NCBI GenBank assembly: GCA_020091685.1
Contig: CM034599.1
Span: 29,365,920-29,429,919, forward strand
DNA from: Lutjanus erythropterus
Lineage: Eukaryota; Chordata; Actinopteri; Lutjaniformes; Lutjanidae
DNA length: 64,000 bases
Reading direction: 5' to 3'
Notes under the pieces: generated by a model
The model's database searches: none
What the model was told of the DNA's origin: nothing
Seen by the model: only the letters and a program-made list of their open reading frames with translations
In this document: in pieces, positions 55,337 through 64,000 of the stretch
Layout: each line of letters begins with the position of its first letter
Position numbering within the stretch: position 1 is the first letter of the stretch
Program-made: the position numbers and the translations under genes

Positions 55337-58300
55337 AGAAACTGGGAGGAGAGAGAGAGGAGCATTGTATAAAGTCTGTACATGAGTCACTGCTACCTAA
55401 ACAGCCACCAACTGCACTCACACACACTCACTACAATAAATAAAGTGAACAGGAGGGCATGGACAATCAGCTTGAGTCATTTAAGTGAGTGAAGTGTTTT
55501 GTTCTCAGGAGAGGAAATGTTCCTATTATCTACTGTCACCTGTAGTCGACTGTACACACAGGTCTTCTCATTTGTAAAATCTCTGTAATCTTGTGCTACT
55601 CGTTTAATTATTTCTCTGGATGCGATTCTTATTAATTAAAGATATCAATCAATCGCTTAATGTATTATTATTCTTTTTTGCGTAACTGTCTCTGGGTGTC
55701 TGATAGAGCTGCGCAGAGACGGCCGTTATCTGTATCTGTATCTGTTCAACCAACAAAATTATCTGTCTCTGTATCTGAATTCAGATTGAAGACCAGAAGT
55801 GGGTCTGGTTTATAGCAGAAGTCACATTAAATCAGGCAAATGTTTTTTTTTATTTTATAACCTCATATTCACTGGCAGTGCAATTGTTGTTTCTTCAAAA
55901 TATCGACTTGATTTAATACTGGCACAAAATCAATTATGAAATATTTTTATATATATGTTTATGCTTTTCATTATCTCCCTCTGTTTTTTATTCATGACTA
56001 AACCCACATCCCCTGTTTATCTGGGGGACATTGAACAATCAGAAACTGAAAAAAAATGTTTTTACAGTAAATATCCTTCAGTTGAAAGGAATAATCTTAA
56101 ATTGCAATGATGCTGCATTCATGTTTCTTGATATTTTAATCTTGCCACAGTTCACAGTACTTGAACATTATACATTTATGTAATATTATAATATATTATA
56201 ATAATATTATAATATTAAAATTAAGGATTTGTATAAAAATGCTCTTATAGATAAAAGTAAAAAGTATTAAAATACTGAATTACATTTTGAAAATTATTTT
56301 TTCAAGAATAACAAGCATATTCAGATAGAAAAAATATCTGTTTCCATTACATTATTTATAATAATATTATGATATTAAATGAATAATTAAACTGTACTCG
56401 AATAAAAGCAAAGAAGTAGTACTCTATGTTACTGCACTACATTTTGGAAATTATTTTTTCCTGAAGAGTAAAAAGCATATTCGGAAGGAAGGAATATATG
56501 TTTCCACTGCATTATTTGTTCTTTCCTGAACAACATCCTCATCTCCCTAGTGTCTGTGAGACTTAAAACGTTTTTTTGATATTAGGCATCATTGTGGAGC
56601 TCTTTACAGACAGAGGTATTTTTATTAGTGAGTTAAAGCTGTGACAAGTTCAAGTGCAAAATGCTTAGAAATCCCTGCCGCTACATCATGAACTCTGTGA
56701 GGCTACACAGATCCAAGTGTGCAGTGAGAGCGGGATGTGGAGAGGACACCCACTGCCTGCTGCAGCATTGCTGCTGATGTGTCTATTAATGCTGCATGCG
56801 TGGGAGACGGGGTCGACTCTCAGCATTCACGATGGCAAGCATGGACGTAACAAGCAAACCTCAGTCTCACATTTTCTCAGTGGCATATGCAGAGAGGGTA
56901 GATGCTAGGACCGTCCAGATATTTTATCGCATAACCCCGTCTTTTTTCTCTATAATTCAGATTTTAATACTGTGCATCATCTCACATGTCTATCAACCTT
57001 TTACAGTAGCTCAGTCAGCTTCTCATGTGCCCAGCCTGCATTTAAAATGTATTTTCTGTGTATTTGTGTAATGGTGTGTAAGTGTGCAGTTGATTTAATA
57101 GCCAAACGAAAAGAATAAAATGTTTGTATTTTGGCTGTCTTTACTTGTATCATACTTCAAGAGATTTCACATCCACATATGAAAACACACCTGCACACAC
57201 AGGTGTTCACTGTCTTTTTGCACCAGACCTCTATGATGGTCTTGGTTTGTCTCTGCCATGTGTCTGGAATTAGATGATGATAACATATACATCACGCTGC
57301 TGCTTAGCGGGGATGTGTAGGCAGGTATATGTGGGTGCAGAGGGCAGAGGAAGAGAGAGGAGGATGAGATACAGCTGTATGCAGGGCTATGAGAGGGTTT
57401 TTTTTATATTGCAGGATGTAGGAGTGTTGGCAGGTCTGCAGTGGAGTCGTTTTGAATGGTTTTCTTAATACTGGAAGACCTTTATTTTGGTGCCACCTTG
57501 GCTGCATATGAATGGTCTTGTAATGTTGGAGGATGTAGGCGTCTGTCGGTGGGTTTGTGGTAGGTAGGCTTGTGTGAACGGAGACGGTGCCGATGTCATA
57601 CATCAGGGTGCCACGAGCGCCTCCGTTCCTCCAGTGCTGCCATGGCAACTGCTCTGGCTCCCTGCTTCTTGAAGTGCTCTGTGAGGAGGAAGAACCTACC
57701 CTACAACACGCAGTGGTCAGGACGCGGCAGGAACACGAGAGGGCTGTAGAAATCCTTCAGTGTCATGCAAGTTTAGTGTTCAGTAGCGTTATTGAGCCCA
57801 GGCGGAGAATTGTATTTGAGATTGTGAAGTAGTAAAACACAAAGCAGAGTGTTGATGTTTTATTCAGTAGTCAAGTTGTATTGCCAGTGTGTACAGAATT
57901 AGACCAAACCACAAAAAAACATTCAGAATTAAACCCAGAAAACAATTTTCAAAACCAATTAAAACAAAAATAAAATCAAGAAAAAATTATTCTGATACCC
58001 ACAATACCCAATGGTCCTGTGCTGTCTCTGTAATATTAACAAAACTTAATGTACCAGATACAGAGTTTAAGACATTTTTGATTACAAAAGTGTGACAAAT
58101 TGCATAACAGTCTCAAGCTGATAAAAACACCATTGCTTCTTCTATTCAACTTCACACAGTTGGCTCTTACAGGACTGAAAGTGGAATTCAAATAAAATTA
58201 CATAATGATTAGCAGCAGAAAAATATCAGTAGCTAGTAAAAATCCTCATAACAACACATTCATGTTGTGCACATAATCACATCATCTTTACAATCAGCAG

Positions 58301-61016
58301 TTCAGTGGCACAGCAGCAGCTAACTTACCCTCCATGTGTCTCACACACCTCCAGCTCTGCTCTGCTTGTCTTCAGCCGTGATCGTGCTCGGTTGCCCTCC
58401 TGAAACCTTTGAGCCGGCTCATTTAATGAAGACGAACACTGGTGTCAAAACGTCTTGCACTCCTCTCCCTCCTCTAATTTTCCCGCCGTCGCTCTCCCTT
58501 GCTTTCTCCGTCTGTCTCCATCTTCACATGTTGACGTCTCGCTTGCTCTCCTGCTCTCCGAGCTGGTGTGTGGGGTTTATACATTGGCGGGGCTGCGTGC
58601 TTTGGTGACAGCATCGCTCCGTGTGTGTGTGTGTGTGTGTCTGTGTGTGTGTGTGTGTGAGTGGTTGTGTGTCAGTTGGTATGTGCATGTGTAGGATGAA
58701 GTGTCGTCTCCCTCCTATGCGTCACACACGCAGACACACTTGCACTCACAGAGGGGGTGGCTGTTGTGTAAGAAGTGAAGGCGCCGTGGGAGTCCTGAGT
58801 GAATTAGATCTGGGCTTTCTCTCTGTTACACTTCTCAGAGTGGGTGTTATGGCATAGTGGAGAACTGCTGCAGTGTGTGAACATATATATGTGTGTACGT
58901 GTCAGTGAGGGGGCGGAACAAAAGTGAAAACAACATTGTTATGGGTCATACACAGACCCTCTTCACTCCTTGAGTGAGCTAAGCTCCTTTTGTGTTTGCC
59001 TGTGTATGTGTTTCCACTGCTGTGAGGAATTACTGTGAAGGATGTGGGAGTAGGAGCTCCTTTTCAAAGGAACTTGACTCGATGTCGGTACTCGACAACG
59101 TTTAGGTGTCTCATACATTCTCTTGCTCGAGTCGGGCATTATGTGAGAGACAGGGAGTGGGTATTATGTAAATCTTAAATGAATGCCCGCAGTGCTCAGA
59201 TCTAACAGGAGAGATGCACAGTGGAAGCATTTTCCCTCCAGAAAGTTGACTTTATACAGTACAGATATCTAATATTACACTTCAACTCTGGACTATCGAC
59301 CATCCGGCGCATATACAAGTATTTTTTTCCACTCGCCTTTTTCTCCCACACATGCCCTTCCATCCTGAAATTCAATCACATTCAATCACTTCTCCCTTAT
59401 CTCTTATCTCATCTTCTCGTCTGTGAGTAGCTGGACCAGATTAGGCTCCAGCCAGTCTGAGGGTATAATCTCAGATTACAACTCATGTGGCAGACAGCTG
59501 CTTTCACAGCTACTGGCCAGGAAGTGCCATGCCTCCAACCTGAGTGCCCGCTGCAGCCTTTGTCAGCTTTCAGTGCTGGAGCAAAGGTGGATAGAGGAAT
59601 GCATGCTGGGCCTACTGGGCACAGGCCAATCAGCCTGAGGGGTTGTGGGGCCCTGGGCTTTCCTCGAAAAATATCAGTCAAAGAGACACAAATAGACAAC
59701 AACACTCAGAATGACCAGAAAGATAGTCAAAATGAGCACAAAACAAGTCAAAATGAGCACAAAGAGACTCAAATGACCACTAAATTATATAAAACAATCA
59801 TGAATTGACTCAAAACAACAACAGACTCAAAATGACCACAGAGTGACTTGAAACAACTACAACAAAACAACCACAAAAAGAGATTTGAGCTATTACTAAA
59901 GGATGCAAAATGACCACAAAGAGATTCAGAGGACCACTGAATGATGTAAAACAACCACAAATTGACTGAAAAGGACAACAAAGACTAGTCAAATTGACGA
60001 GATAAACATAAATCAACAGCCAAGAAATGTCTGCAAAGAGACTCTAAGAGCCACAACATGATGCAAAACAACCACAAAGAGATTTGAACCATTAAATGAT
60101 ACAAAATGACCACAAACTGGCTCGAAGGGACAACAAAGAATCTCAAAACAACCACAAAGAGAACACTGAAAGATGCAAAATGACCACCAAGAGACTCAAA
60201 GGACCATTAAATTGCCCAAATTGTAGTTGTGAGTTTATTTGTTGTCCTTTTGAGTCATAGAGACTGGAGGGACAACAAAAAGGGTGCAAAATGATGCAAA
60301 ATGACCACAAATTGACTCAGAAGGACAAAAAAGACACAAAACAAATGGATGGATGGATGGATGGATGGATGACACTCACAATTTGATTCTTCAGATTTCA
60401 ATCAGAAAGTTTTCAGATATACATATCTGTACCGTTAATCTGACAGTATGTACACTCCTATGTTCTGCAGCCCCGCCATGACAAAACACTGGGAGGCTGA
60501 GCTGGAGGCACTAAAGGGAAACAATGCCAAGCTAACGGCGGCTCTGCTAGAGTCCACAGCCAACGTCAAACAGTGGAAACAACAACTGGCTGCCTACCAG
60601 GAGGAGGCCGAGAGACTACACAAACGGGTGAGGGATGGGACACAGACATGCTCACTCGTTTTCATGTGTGATTAATGAATTCAAATCAAATAGGAGTGAT
60701 CATTCGGAAGAGATGGTGTGAAGTCAAGATGAGAGGTTGGCAGATAAAAACAGAGAAGAGACACTGAGTTTTGGCATGAGGGAGAGTAAAGAAGAAGCAG
60801 CCTGGAAATGAAAGCAAGGTTGAGATCAGGATATTATTGCGCCAATCTCTCACTGTGGATCTGAAACTAAAATGATATTTTCCTTTTAGGTGACGGAGCT
60901 CGAGTGTCAGAGCAACCAAACCCCAGTGATCAAATCCCAGAAGACTGAACTCAACCAAACCATAGAGGAACTGGAGACTACGCTAAGGGATAAAGAAGAG
61001 GTGTGTGTGTGTGTGA

Positions 61017-61066
<50 letters not shown>

Positions 61067-62124
61067 CAGGGTGGAGTTGAAATGTAATAGCTCATGCAAA
61101 AACACTCTACCATCATGCAACACCGCATTTTAATCCAGTTTTATATGTTCCAGGAAATGGAAAAGTTGAAAGAAGAATTGGAAAACATGAATGACCTGAT
61201 GGAGCAGAAAGACACCTTAACCCAGAAACTTGAGGTGAGTGACAAGCAGAGTTAGGAGGGTTACTTTTAAAAATGTGTTCCTTTGTCTTTATTTCTCATG
61301 CAGATTATCATGTAATTGACATTTGTATATTTATTACATGACTATAAAGTAATGACTCAGGACATGAAAATCTAAATATATCTAAAGCTGTTTTAAACAC
61401 TTTTCAAACTACTGTAGAAATTAAAATTCTGTACTGTGAACAACTGAAATACAACATAAGTTACATACAGTACAGTAGTTTATAAATAGGTTACAGCTGG
61501 CTTATTTTGCTAGCTGTCATAAACTTAGAAGAATATGTTTTTAATTGAAAGGACATTTTCAAAAATAATGATAATGAACTGGCAACGTTAAAAGTAGCTA
61601 TAGTTTCACTGGAGACCAGATCAGTGTTGTGAGACTCGTTAAGTGTAGTGAGATGTGGGAACTGTACATGATAGTATATCTTTTTTAAAAAATCTGCTTT
61701 TTAACATTGTAATCCTGCTAATAATTCCCATTTTTAGAAAATGTATGATCTGATTGTCTTTTTTGTGGTATCCTAATTATGTAATCCTGTTGCATGTAAT
61801 CCATTACTCCCCAAGCCTGGTGACAAGAGGTGTTATGCATATGATTGTTCCTAAAGTATCAGTCTGTCCTCCGTAATGATTTACCTCATATTGAGACAAA
61901 CCTGCCAACAAATCCTCTACGTCCTTCTTCAGGAGACGGAGCTGCGCAGTCGGGTGCTGGAGGAGCAGCTGGCGGGCGCTGAGCAGCGGCTGGAGGAGAA
62001 CCAGGAGGAGCAGGAGAATTTCAGGAAGAGCCTGCGGACGCTGCTGGAGCTGCTGGACGGCAAGATCTTTGAGCTGACAGAGCTCAGAGACACCTTGGCT
62101 CGTCTCATAGAGGAGGCCAGCTAG
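35773..62124 (+). CDS. homer1: homer1, Homer scaffold protein 1 (long form)
   Basis: A postsynaptic and muscle scaffold: the EVH1 domain binds PPxxF ligands (group I mGluRs, IP3R, RyR, Shank) and the C-terminal coiled coil makes tetramers (family knowledge). Exons: 35773-35777, 42862-43018, 46942-47073, 49498-49590, 53730-53878, 60471-60627, 60890-61000, 61154-61234, 61933-62124. All are GT-AG with phases matching, giving 358 residues (human 354). It reads [19 protein letters not shown] at the start, KFAEKF-type exon 4, SPLTPV linker, [42 protein letters not shown] and [18 protein letters not shown] at the end. KHWEAEL and CNVKQW-type blocks separate it from homer2 and homer3. ATG 35773 has a strong Kozak context and the family N-terminus; an in-frame ATG at 35758 would add MSTTT. 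Confidence 0.97.
36324..36545. repeat. GGGCTGCAA-family MITE-like fragment
   Basis: Starts AGGGCTGCAATATAAATAAA and contains AATCAAACGATAAACAGAGA, typical of a very common fish repeat related to those at 46268 and 53298. Truncated at its right end. Confidence 0.5.
37777..37806. repeat. (GT)n microsatellite
   Basis: GT dinucleotide run in homer1 intron 1. Confidence 0.9.
38145..38188. repeat. (GT)n microsatellite
   Basis: Long pure GT run in homer1 intron 1. Confidence 0.95.
38306..38350. repeat. (GT)n microsatellite
   Basis: A second long GT run only about 120 bp from the preceding one. Confidence 0.95.
38452..38815 (+). mobile_element. MITE with GGGTCCAGTGTGT end (copy 1)
   Basis: Starts AAGGGTCCAGTGTGTCGGGT and contains GTATAATCACATGAAAGC, GCCATGTCTCTACAGTAGCC and GGCCACCGTAGGTTCTCCTA, all hallmarks of a very common percomorph non-autonomous element. 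The related copy at 50193 has the matching right end. No coding capacity. Confidence 0.7.
39846..40215. repeat. Repeat-like segment with GATTAATC arms
   Basis: The left edge is AGGGATGTTAATGAATAATG with GATTAATCACC, and the right edge has TTAATGATTAATCCATC. This looks like an eroded element with inverted homeobox-like AT arms. Family unassigned. Confidence 0.35.
42722..43018 (+). CDS. homer1: Candidate alternative homer1 N-terminus (unspliced 5' extension of exon 2)
   Basis: An ATG at 42722 with a strong Kozak context opens a frame of 140 nt that runs without a stop through the exon 2 acceptor, in phase with the EVH1 domain. It would replace MG by [20 protein letters not shown] plus about 27 residues ending FFFVPFR before EQPIYS. 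This needs an internal promoter or an upstream exon in intron 1. It may be coincidence: the last part reads the polypyrimidine tract, and an open frame this short is not rare. Confidence 0.25.
42862..47073 (+). CDS. homer1: homer1 EVH1-domain exons 2 and 3
   Basis: Exon 2 (42862-43018) codes [40 protein letters not shown] and [13 protein letters not shown]. Exon 3 (46942-47073) codes [36 protein letters not shown] and STEHHLAK. The ligand-pocket Trp in KKNW and the Gly in GLGF are present. Identity to mammalian Homer1 is very high, as expected for this domain. Confidence 0.97.
43362..43972. mobile_element. MITE with CACTTTATTTTACAGT ends (copy 1)
   Basis: The left end CACTTTATTTTACAGTGCAC followed by TAATAAGATGTAACAAGCT is mirrored at the right by AGCTTGTTAAGTCTTATTAG and TGTACTGTAAAATAAAGTG. 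The terminal inverted repeats are nearly 40 bp. The interior is built of TCTAATAAAG-type motifs. A related copy lies at 54032-54397. Confidence 0.75.
45250..45717. repeat. TTTTAAGTTGA-family MITE-like repeat
   Basis: The left part GGGCTGCCTTGAATTTTTAA with GTTGACTGAATTTG and the right part GAAATTTTAAGTTGAATTAA with ATGAATAAATAAAAC match the two ends of the composite repeat at 33390-34085. Confidence 0.55.
46268..46612. repeat. GGGCTGCA-family MITE-like repeat
   Basis: Begins AGTGCTGCAGCTATGATTTT, contains TTGATTAATCGATTATGG and ends GACTAATCGATTAATCGACT with AATTGTTTTGGCAG. Eroded. Confidence 0.5.
47095..47143. repeat. (CA)n microsatellite close to a splice donor
   Basis: A CA run beginning about 20 bp after the exon 3 donor of homer1. 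Confidence 0.95.
47444..47488. repeat. (CA)n microsatellite
   Basis: CA run in homer1 intron 3. Confidence 0.95.
48090..48205 (+). repeat. Degenerate copy of a widespread fish repeat
   Basis: Contains CACACAGAAAGATCCTGCCC, GGGATCCAAACGCAGAACCT and TGTTGCTGTGAGGAAGGCAA followed by CAGTGTTAAACCCTAACACT and GCACCACCACG. This is the familiar fish repeat block in which the standard form reads CTGTGAGGCGACAGTGCTAA. Family not assigned. Confidence 0.5.
48340..48446. repeat. MITE-like end, AATTGTGCAGCCCT
   Basis: Has TAGTGCGATTTGGATATTGC and ends GCTGATAATTGTGCAGCCCT, typical of the right end of a common fish non-autonomous element. The left end was not located with certainty. Confidence 0.4.
49498..49590 (+). 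CDS. homer1: homer1 exon 4, end of EVH1 and start of linker
   Basis: 31 codons, [20 protein letters not shown] then [11 protein letters not shown]. In human it is [20 protein letters not shown]. Phase 0 at both ends, with a GTACGT donor. Confidence 0.97.
50193..50465 (+). mobile_element. MITE with GTCCAGTGTGT-type end (copy 2)
   Basis: Reads AGATCTAGTGTGTAAGATTT at the left and GATGACACCAAATCCCACAC followed by ACTGGTCTT at the right, forming the terminal inverted repeat. The interior includes AAGTATGTTTTCATTAGTGT and GCCGCCATGTTTCTACTG. Same family as 38452-38815. Confidence 0.7.
53298..53642. mobile_element. MITE-like element with GGGCTGCAA ends
   Basis: The left end AGAGCTGCAGCAATTCATTG is mirrored by the right end TTGTTATTTGCAGCCCT. 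Inside are inverted GATTAATTGATTAA and AATAATCAACAGATTAATCG arms. A very common fish element type. It ends only about 90 bp before homer1 exon 5. Confidence 0.6.
53730..53878 (+). CDS. homer1: homer1 exon 5, proline-rich linker
   Basis: Codes [40 protein letters not shown] and AQNALAFAH plus two bases. It matches human ESAGGDLQSPLTPESINGTD and TQNALPFSH. In mammals the activity-induced short form Homer1a arises by reading through this donor into intron 5. Confidence 0.97.
53879..54011 (+). CDS. homer1: Candidate Homer1a-like read-through tail from intron 5
   Basis: If the exon 5 donor is not used, the frame continues for 44 residues from FAH as [18 protein letters not shown] and onward to QTIQK and a stop. 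Mammalian Homer1a reads FSH-RYTFNSAIMIK at the same point. RY is largely forced by the donor bases, so the tail is not conserved in sequence, but the architecture fits a short isoform without the coiled coil. Candidate AATAAA signals follow at 54375 and 55435. Confidence 0.4.
54032..54397. mobile_element. MITE with CACTTTATTTTACAGT ends (copy 2)
   Basis: The left end CACTTTATTTAACAGTACAT with ATAAGATGTAACAAGCT and the right end GTAATGTAAAATAAAGTGCA match copy 1 at 43362-43972; it is shorter by an internal deletion. It begins only 20 bp after the Homer1a-like stop and supplies AATAAA and ATTTA motifs there. Confidence 0.7.
55298..55336. repeat. (GT)n microsatellite
   Basis: GT run preceded by GA-rich sequence, in homer1 intron 5. 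Confidence 0.95.
58621..58661. repeat. (GT)n microsatellite
   Basis: GT run with one CT interruption at the edge of a CpG-dense patch. Confidence 0.9.
59670..60335. repeat. Degenerate tandem array, GACCACAAAGAGACTCAAA-like unit
   Basis: Repeated variants of AAAATGACCACAAAGAGA and CAAAACAACCACAAA with intervening GACTCAAA or GACTGAAA run for over 600 bp. One unit near 60215-60250 is inverted (GTAGTTGTGAGTTTATTTGT). The array is purine-rich on the plus strand and ends about 130 bp before exon 6 of homer1. Confidence 0.75.
60344..60371. repeat. (ATGG)n microsatellite
   Basis: About seven ATGG units, following the degenerate tandem array. Confidence 0.95.
60471..62124 (+). CDS. homer1: homer1 coiled-coil exons 6-9
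   Basis: Exons 60471-60627, 60890-61000, 61154-61234 and 61933-62124 code residues 179-358. The first two carry [40 protein letters not shown] and [15 protein letters not shown]. The insert [13 protein letters not shown] corresponds to the longer Homer1c-type form. The end is a leucine-zipper-rich helix, [20 protein letters not shown] to [20 protein letters not shown], the tetramerisation region. Confidence 0.97.
61001..61066. repeat. (GT)n(GA)n compound microsatellite overlapping a splice donor
   Basis: GT repeat starting directly at the exon 7 donor of homer1 and continuing into a GA array. The donor GT is itself the first unit of the repeat. Confidence 0.95.
61235..61932 (+). other. homer1: homer1 intron 8
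   Basis: AT-rich intron with no further exon seen. Confidence 0.6.
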
Positions 62125-62479
62125 AGACGGAGCTGCCTAGTCTTCACAGACAGAGCCATATGATAATTTACACCCCCAACTCACCCACACCAGTCCTACC
62201 CACCACTCCCCACCTCCCTCCTACACCCCACACGCATTAAAACTGAGACACTACACTGCCCTGATTCTGATTTTGCTCAAAAAGGGCAGCTAACTCCCCA
62301 CTTTTATCTTGCAGGCACTGAGCTCCAACCAACCGCAGGAACTCCTGTAGTTCAAAACAACACAGGGACTACCTCATCTTGCCTTCTGATTGGCTGGTGT
62401 AGGCGTAACCTCGGTTGAATTGATCTCTCCGGTCGTAGAGATGCCTGTCATGGCACATTGCAACTGCCCCCCAGAACCC

Positions 62480-62485
<6 letters not shown>

Positions 62486-62532
<47 letters not shown>
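62486..62532. repeat. (CA)n microsatellite
   Basis: CA run about 360 bp after the homer1 stop, probably in the 3' UTR. Confidence 0.95.
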
Positions 62533-62534
<2 letters not shown>

Positions 62535-62756
62535 ACAAAGAGTTAACTTGAGAACTGTGCCTCAGTGCCATCTGCTGTTTGACTGGGAGAGCTGCAGCAC
62601 AGCTTGCAGCGTCACAACATCACACACACACACCCCTCTTTTCTTCCTCTCTAAACTGCCCCCCAAGGGGAATGTTGAAAGTCATGTGGAAATAATTGCT
62701 GTTAAGACTCAGAGAACTGCGCCAAAGCTGCCAAATCCCCCCAAAATATTGTCCTC

Positions 62757-62812
62757 TAACTAGCAGATGCTTTGATCCAAAGTGACTTACTGTACAGAGA
62801 AGTGCTGAACAG
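62757..62812. repeat. Fragment of the TAGCAGATGCTTTTATCCAAAG repeat
   Basis: CTAGCAGATGCTTTGATCCA and AAGTGACTTACTGTACAGAG match a very widespread fish repeat core also seen at 33672. Family unassigned. Confidence 0.5.
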
Positions 62813-63305
62813 AGAGTTCTGTGTTTGAGCTCGGGCTGCCAGCGGAGTGTCACTGGAAACAGAGAATTAAAGGATGGCTCTCAACAAACCAGTCAGTCTT
62901 ACCTATTGGCCTGAGATGACATCAACGCTGCTCCCCGGCCTGAACACACAGGGCTGCTGGGAAATGCTTTACTTCTCCAGCGGAAATGAGTGACTGCTAT
63001 ATCCACATCCTATTTAAAATCCTACACGATAGATGAGTATTGAATCTTCCAGAGGCATTGTTCATGCGACAGAGAAATTTTAGATTTGACATGAGAATTC
63101 CTGTATCCAGACTGCTTCCACGGTCACAGACAACTGACCTGTCTTCCTGCCAAACTCAGTGTGGTGTGTGTTCCCAACAAGGCCTGACCTTTGACATAGC
63201 GTGTGCCTTCAAAGCACATATATGTGGACACATGTTTGTACATAATATGTGTGTGTGTTGTTGTGCTGTGAGAGAAAGACCCTGTTTTTGGACATCAAGG
63301 CCTAC

Positions 63306-63342
63306 ACACACACGCATACACACACACACACACACACACACT
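63306..63342. repeat. (CA)n microsatellite
   Basis: CA run in the region downstream of homer1. Confidence 0.9.
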
Positions 63343-64000
63343 GAGCAATACCAGACAGGCTCTATACGACACCTCTAACTCTATCAGGTACTCTACTCAG
63401 TGGACTCATGCAGATAGGTCAAATGCAACTCAGCCGATCCCCCCCCCCGTCCAACAGAAAGTGTACTACTGTTGACCGCGAACCTGTGTGGCAGCCCTGT
63501 CTGGACGAAGTAGTGCATTGTGAAGGGCTTATAGAGTGTCATCTCCGTGTTCGTAAATCTCCACCCTCAGTGAAGCTGGCCACAGATTCTCACTCCTCAC
63601 GGGTGAATACAGAACTGTACTCAGTTTCTATTCTTTTTTACACAGGATATAACACTGATGATATAATAATAGAACTGTATACGACAACTTTCTACTCATG
63701 ACGGCATTGTAAATGAATGGATGGACAACTCAAATGCAGTAACACCCTGCTGTGGCTTATTGTTGTGTATTAACCCACGGAAAAGCATTGCATAGTTATT
63801 ATAGAGTATCTAGTCTGTAGGCAAACAATGAAAACCTCTTCAGTATATTTTTAAGTGCGTAACAACACAATGTAAACACATAGTGTTAAACGTCCTGTAC
63901 CAAAATATGCACTTTTACAGCAGCTCCTCTACTGATAAAATCCCAAACTGCATCTTAAAATCTCCTCCTGTAAAAACACTGAATTTCTAAGACTGGGTTG

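Larger units (their letters stand above)
53879..60470 (+). other. homer1: homer1 intron 5
   Basis: About 6.6 kb, the intron that in mammals carries the Homer1a/Ania-3 alternative ends. It holds a MITE (54032), a GT array, an AT-rich stretch (55840-56520), a CpG-dense patch (58340-58620) and a degenerate tandem array (59670-60335). No exon is certain. Confidence 0.6.
62125..64000 (+). other. homer1: homer1 3' UTR and downstream sequence
   Basis: No AATAAA hexamer was noticed on the plus strand here; an ATTAAA occurs at 62236. The 3' UTR may run past the window. It includes CA arrays and a TAGCAGATGCTTTGATCCAA repeat piece near 62761. Confidence 0.4.

Noticed and set aside
56717-56908. Short frame with a signal-peptide-like hydrophobic stretch
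   Set aside because: Lies inside homer1 intron 5, has no supporting splice sites or homology, and stops after 63 codons.
57274-57832. Short frames around 57.3-57.8 kb
   Set aside because: No homology and no matching splice sites in phase with homer1 exons 5 and 6.

Overview
The window is from a ray-finned fish nuclear genome, most likely a percomorph teleost. The evidence is short GT-AG exons in long AT-rich introns, many CA/GT microsatellites, a tRNA-derived SINE, Tc1/mariner-like transposons and several fish MITE families. There are no operons, CRISPR arrays or prokaryotic signals.

Three conserved vertebrate genes were assembled exon by exon with intact reading frames. cmya5 (myospryn) lies on the minus strand at about 5.8-21.3 kb and codes 1907 residues: a short N-terminus, an acidic middle region, a B-box remnant, a coiled coil, two FN3 domains and a SPRY domain. 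tent2 (gld2/papd4), a cytoplasmic poly(A) polymerase, lies on the minus strand at about 23.2-31.7 kb and codes 476 residues. homer1 lies on the plus strand at about 34.9-62.1 kb or beyond and codes 358 residues: an EVH1 domain, a linker and a C-terminal coiled coil. As I remember the human map, HOMER1, TENT2 and CMYA5 are also neighbours on chromosome 5q14, with HOMER1 opposite to the other two. The window would then be an ancient block, with tent2 and homer1 head to head over about 4 kb.

Layout: 1-5.8 kb is intergenic, possibly including the 3' UTR of a convergent gene to the left (MTX3 in human). 5.8-21.3 kb is cmya5 with transposon copies in its introns. 21.3-23.2 kb is its upstream region, with a perfect MEF2 site and a foldback MITE. 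23.2-31.7 kb is tent2, with two Tc1/mariner-like copies, a MITE and a perfect 22-bp hairpin in its introns. 31.7-34.9 kb is intergenic and repeat-rich, ending in a CRE-bearing putative homer1 promoter. 34.9-64 kb is homer1 with introns up to about 7 kb.

The genes do not form a pathway. cmya5 is a muscle costamere/Z-disc scaffold, tent2 elongates poly(A) tails of stored mRNAs, and homer1 is a postsynaptic (and muscle) scaffold. I found no undescribed multi-gene system. The most notable points are small-scale: a 23-nt microexon and an extra 60-nt exon in cmya5, recent internal repeat growth in its acidic exon, a Homer1a-like read-through frame, a possible alternative homer1 N-terminus, a homer1 splice donor embedded in a microsatellite, and a perfect hairpin in a tent2 intron.
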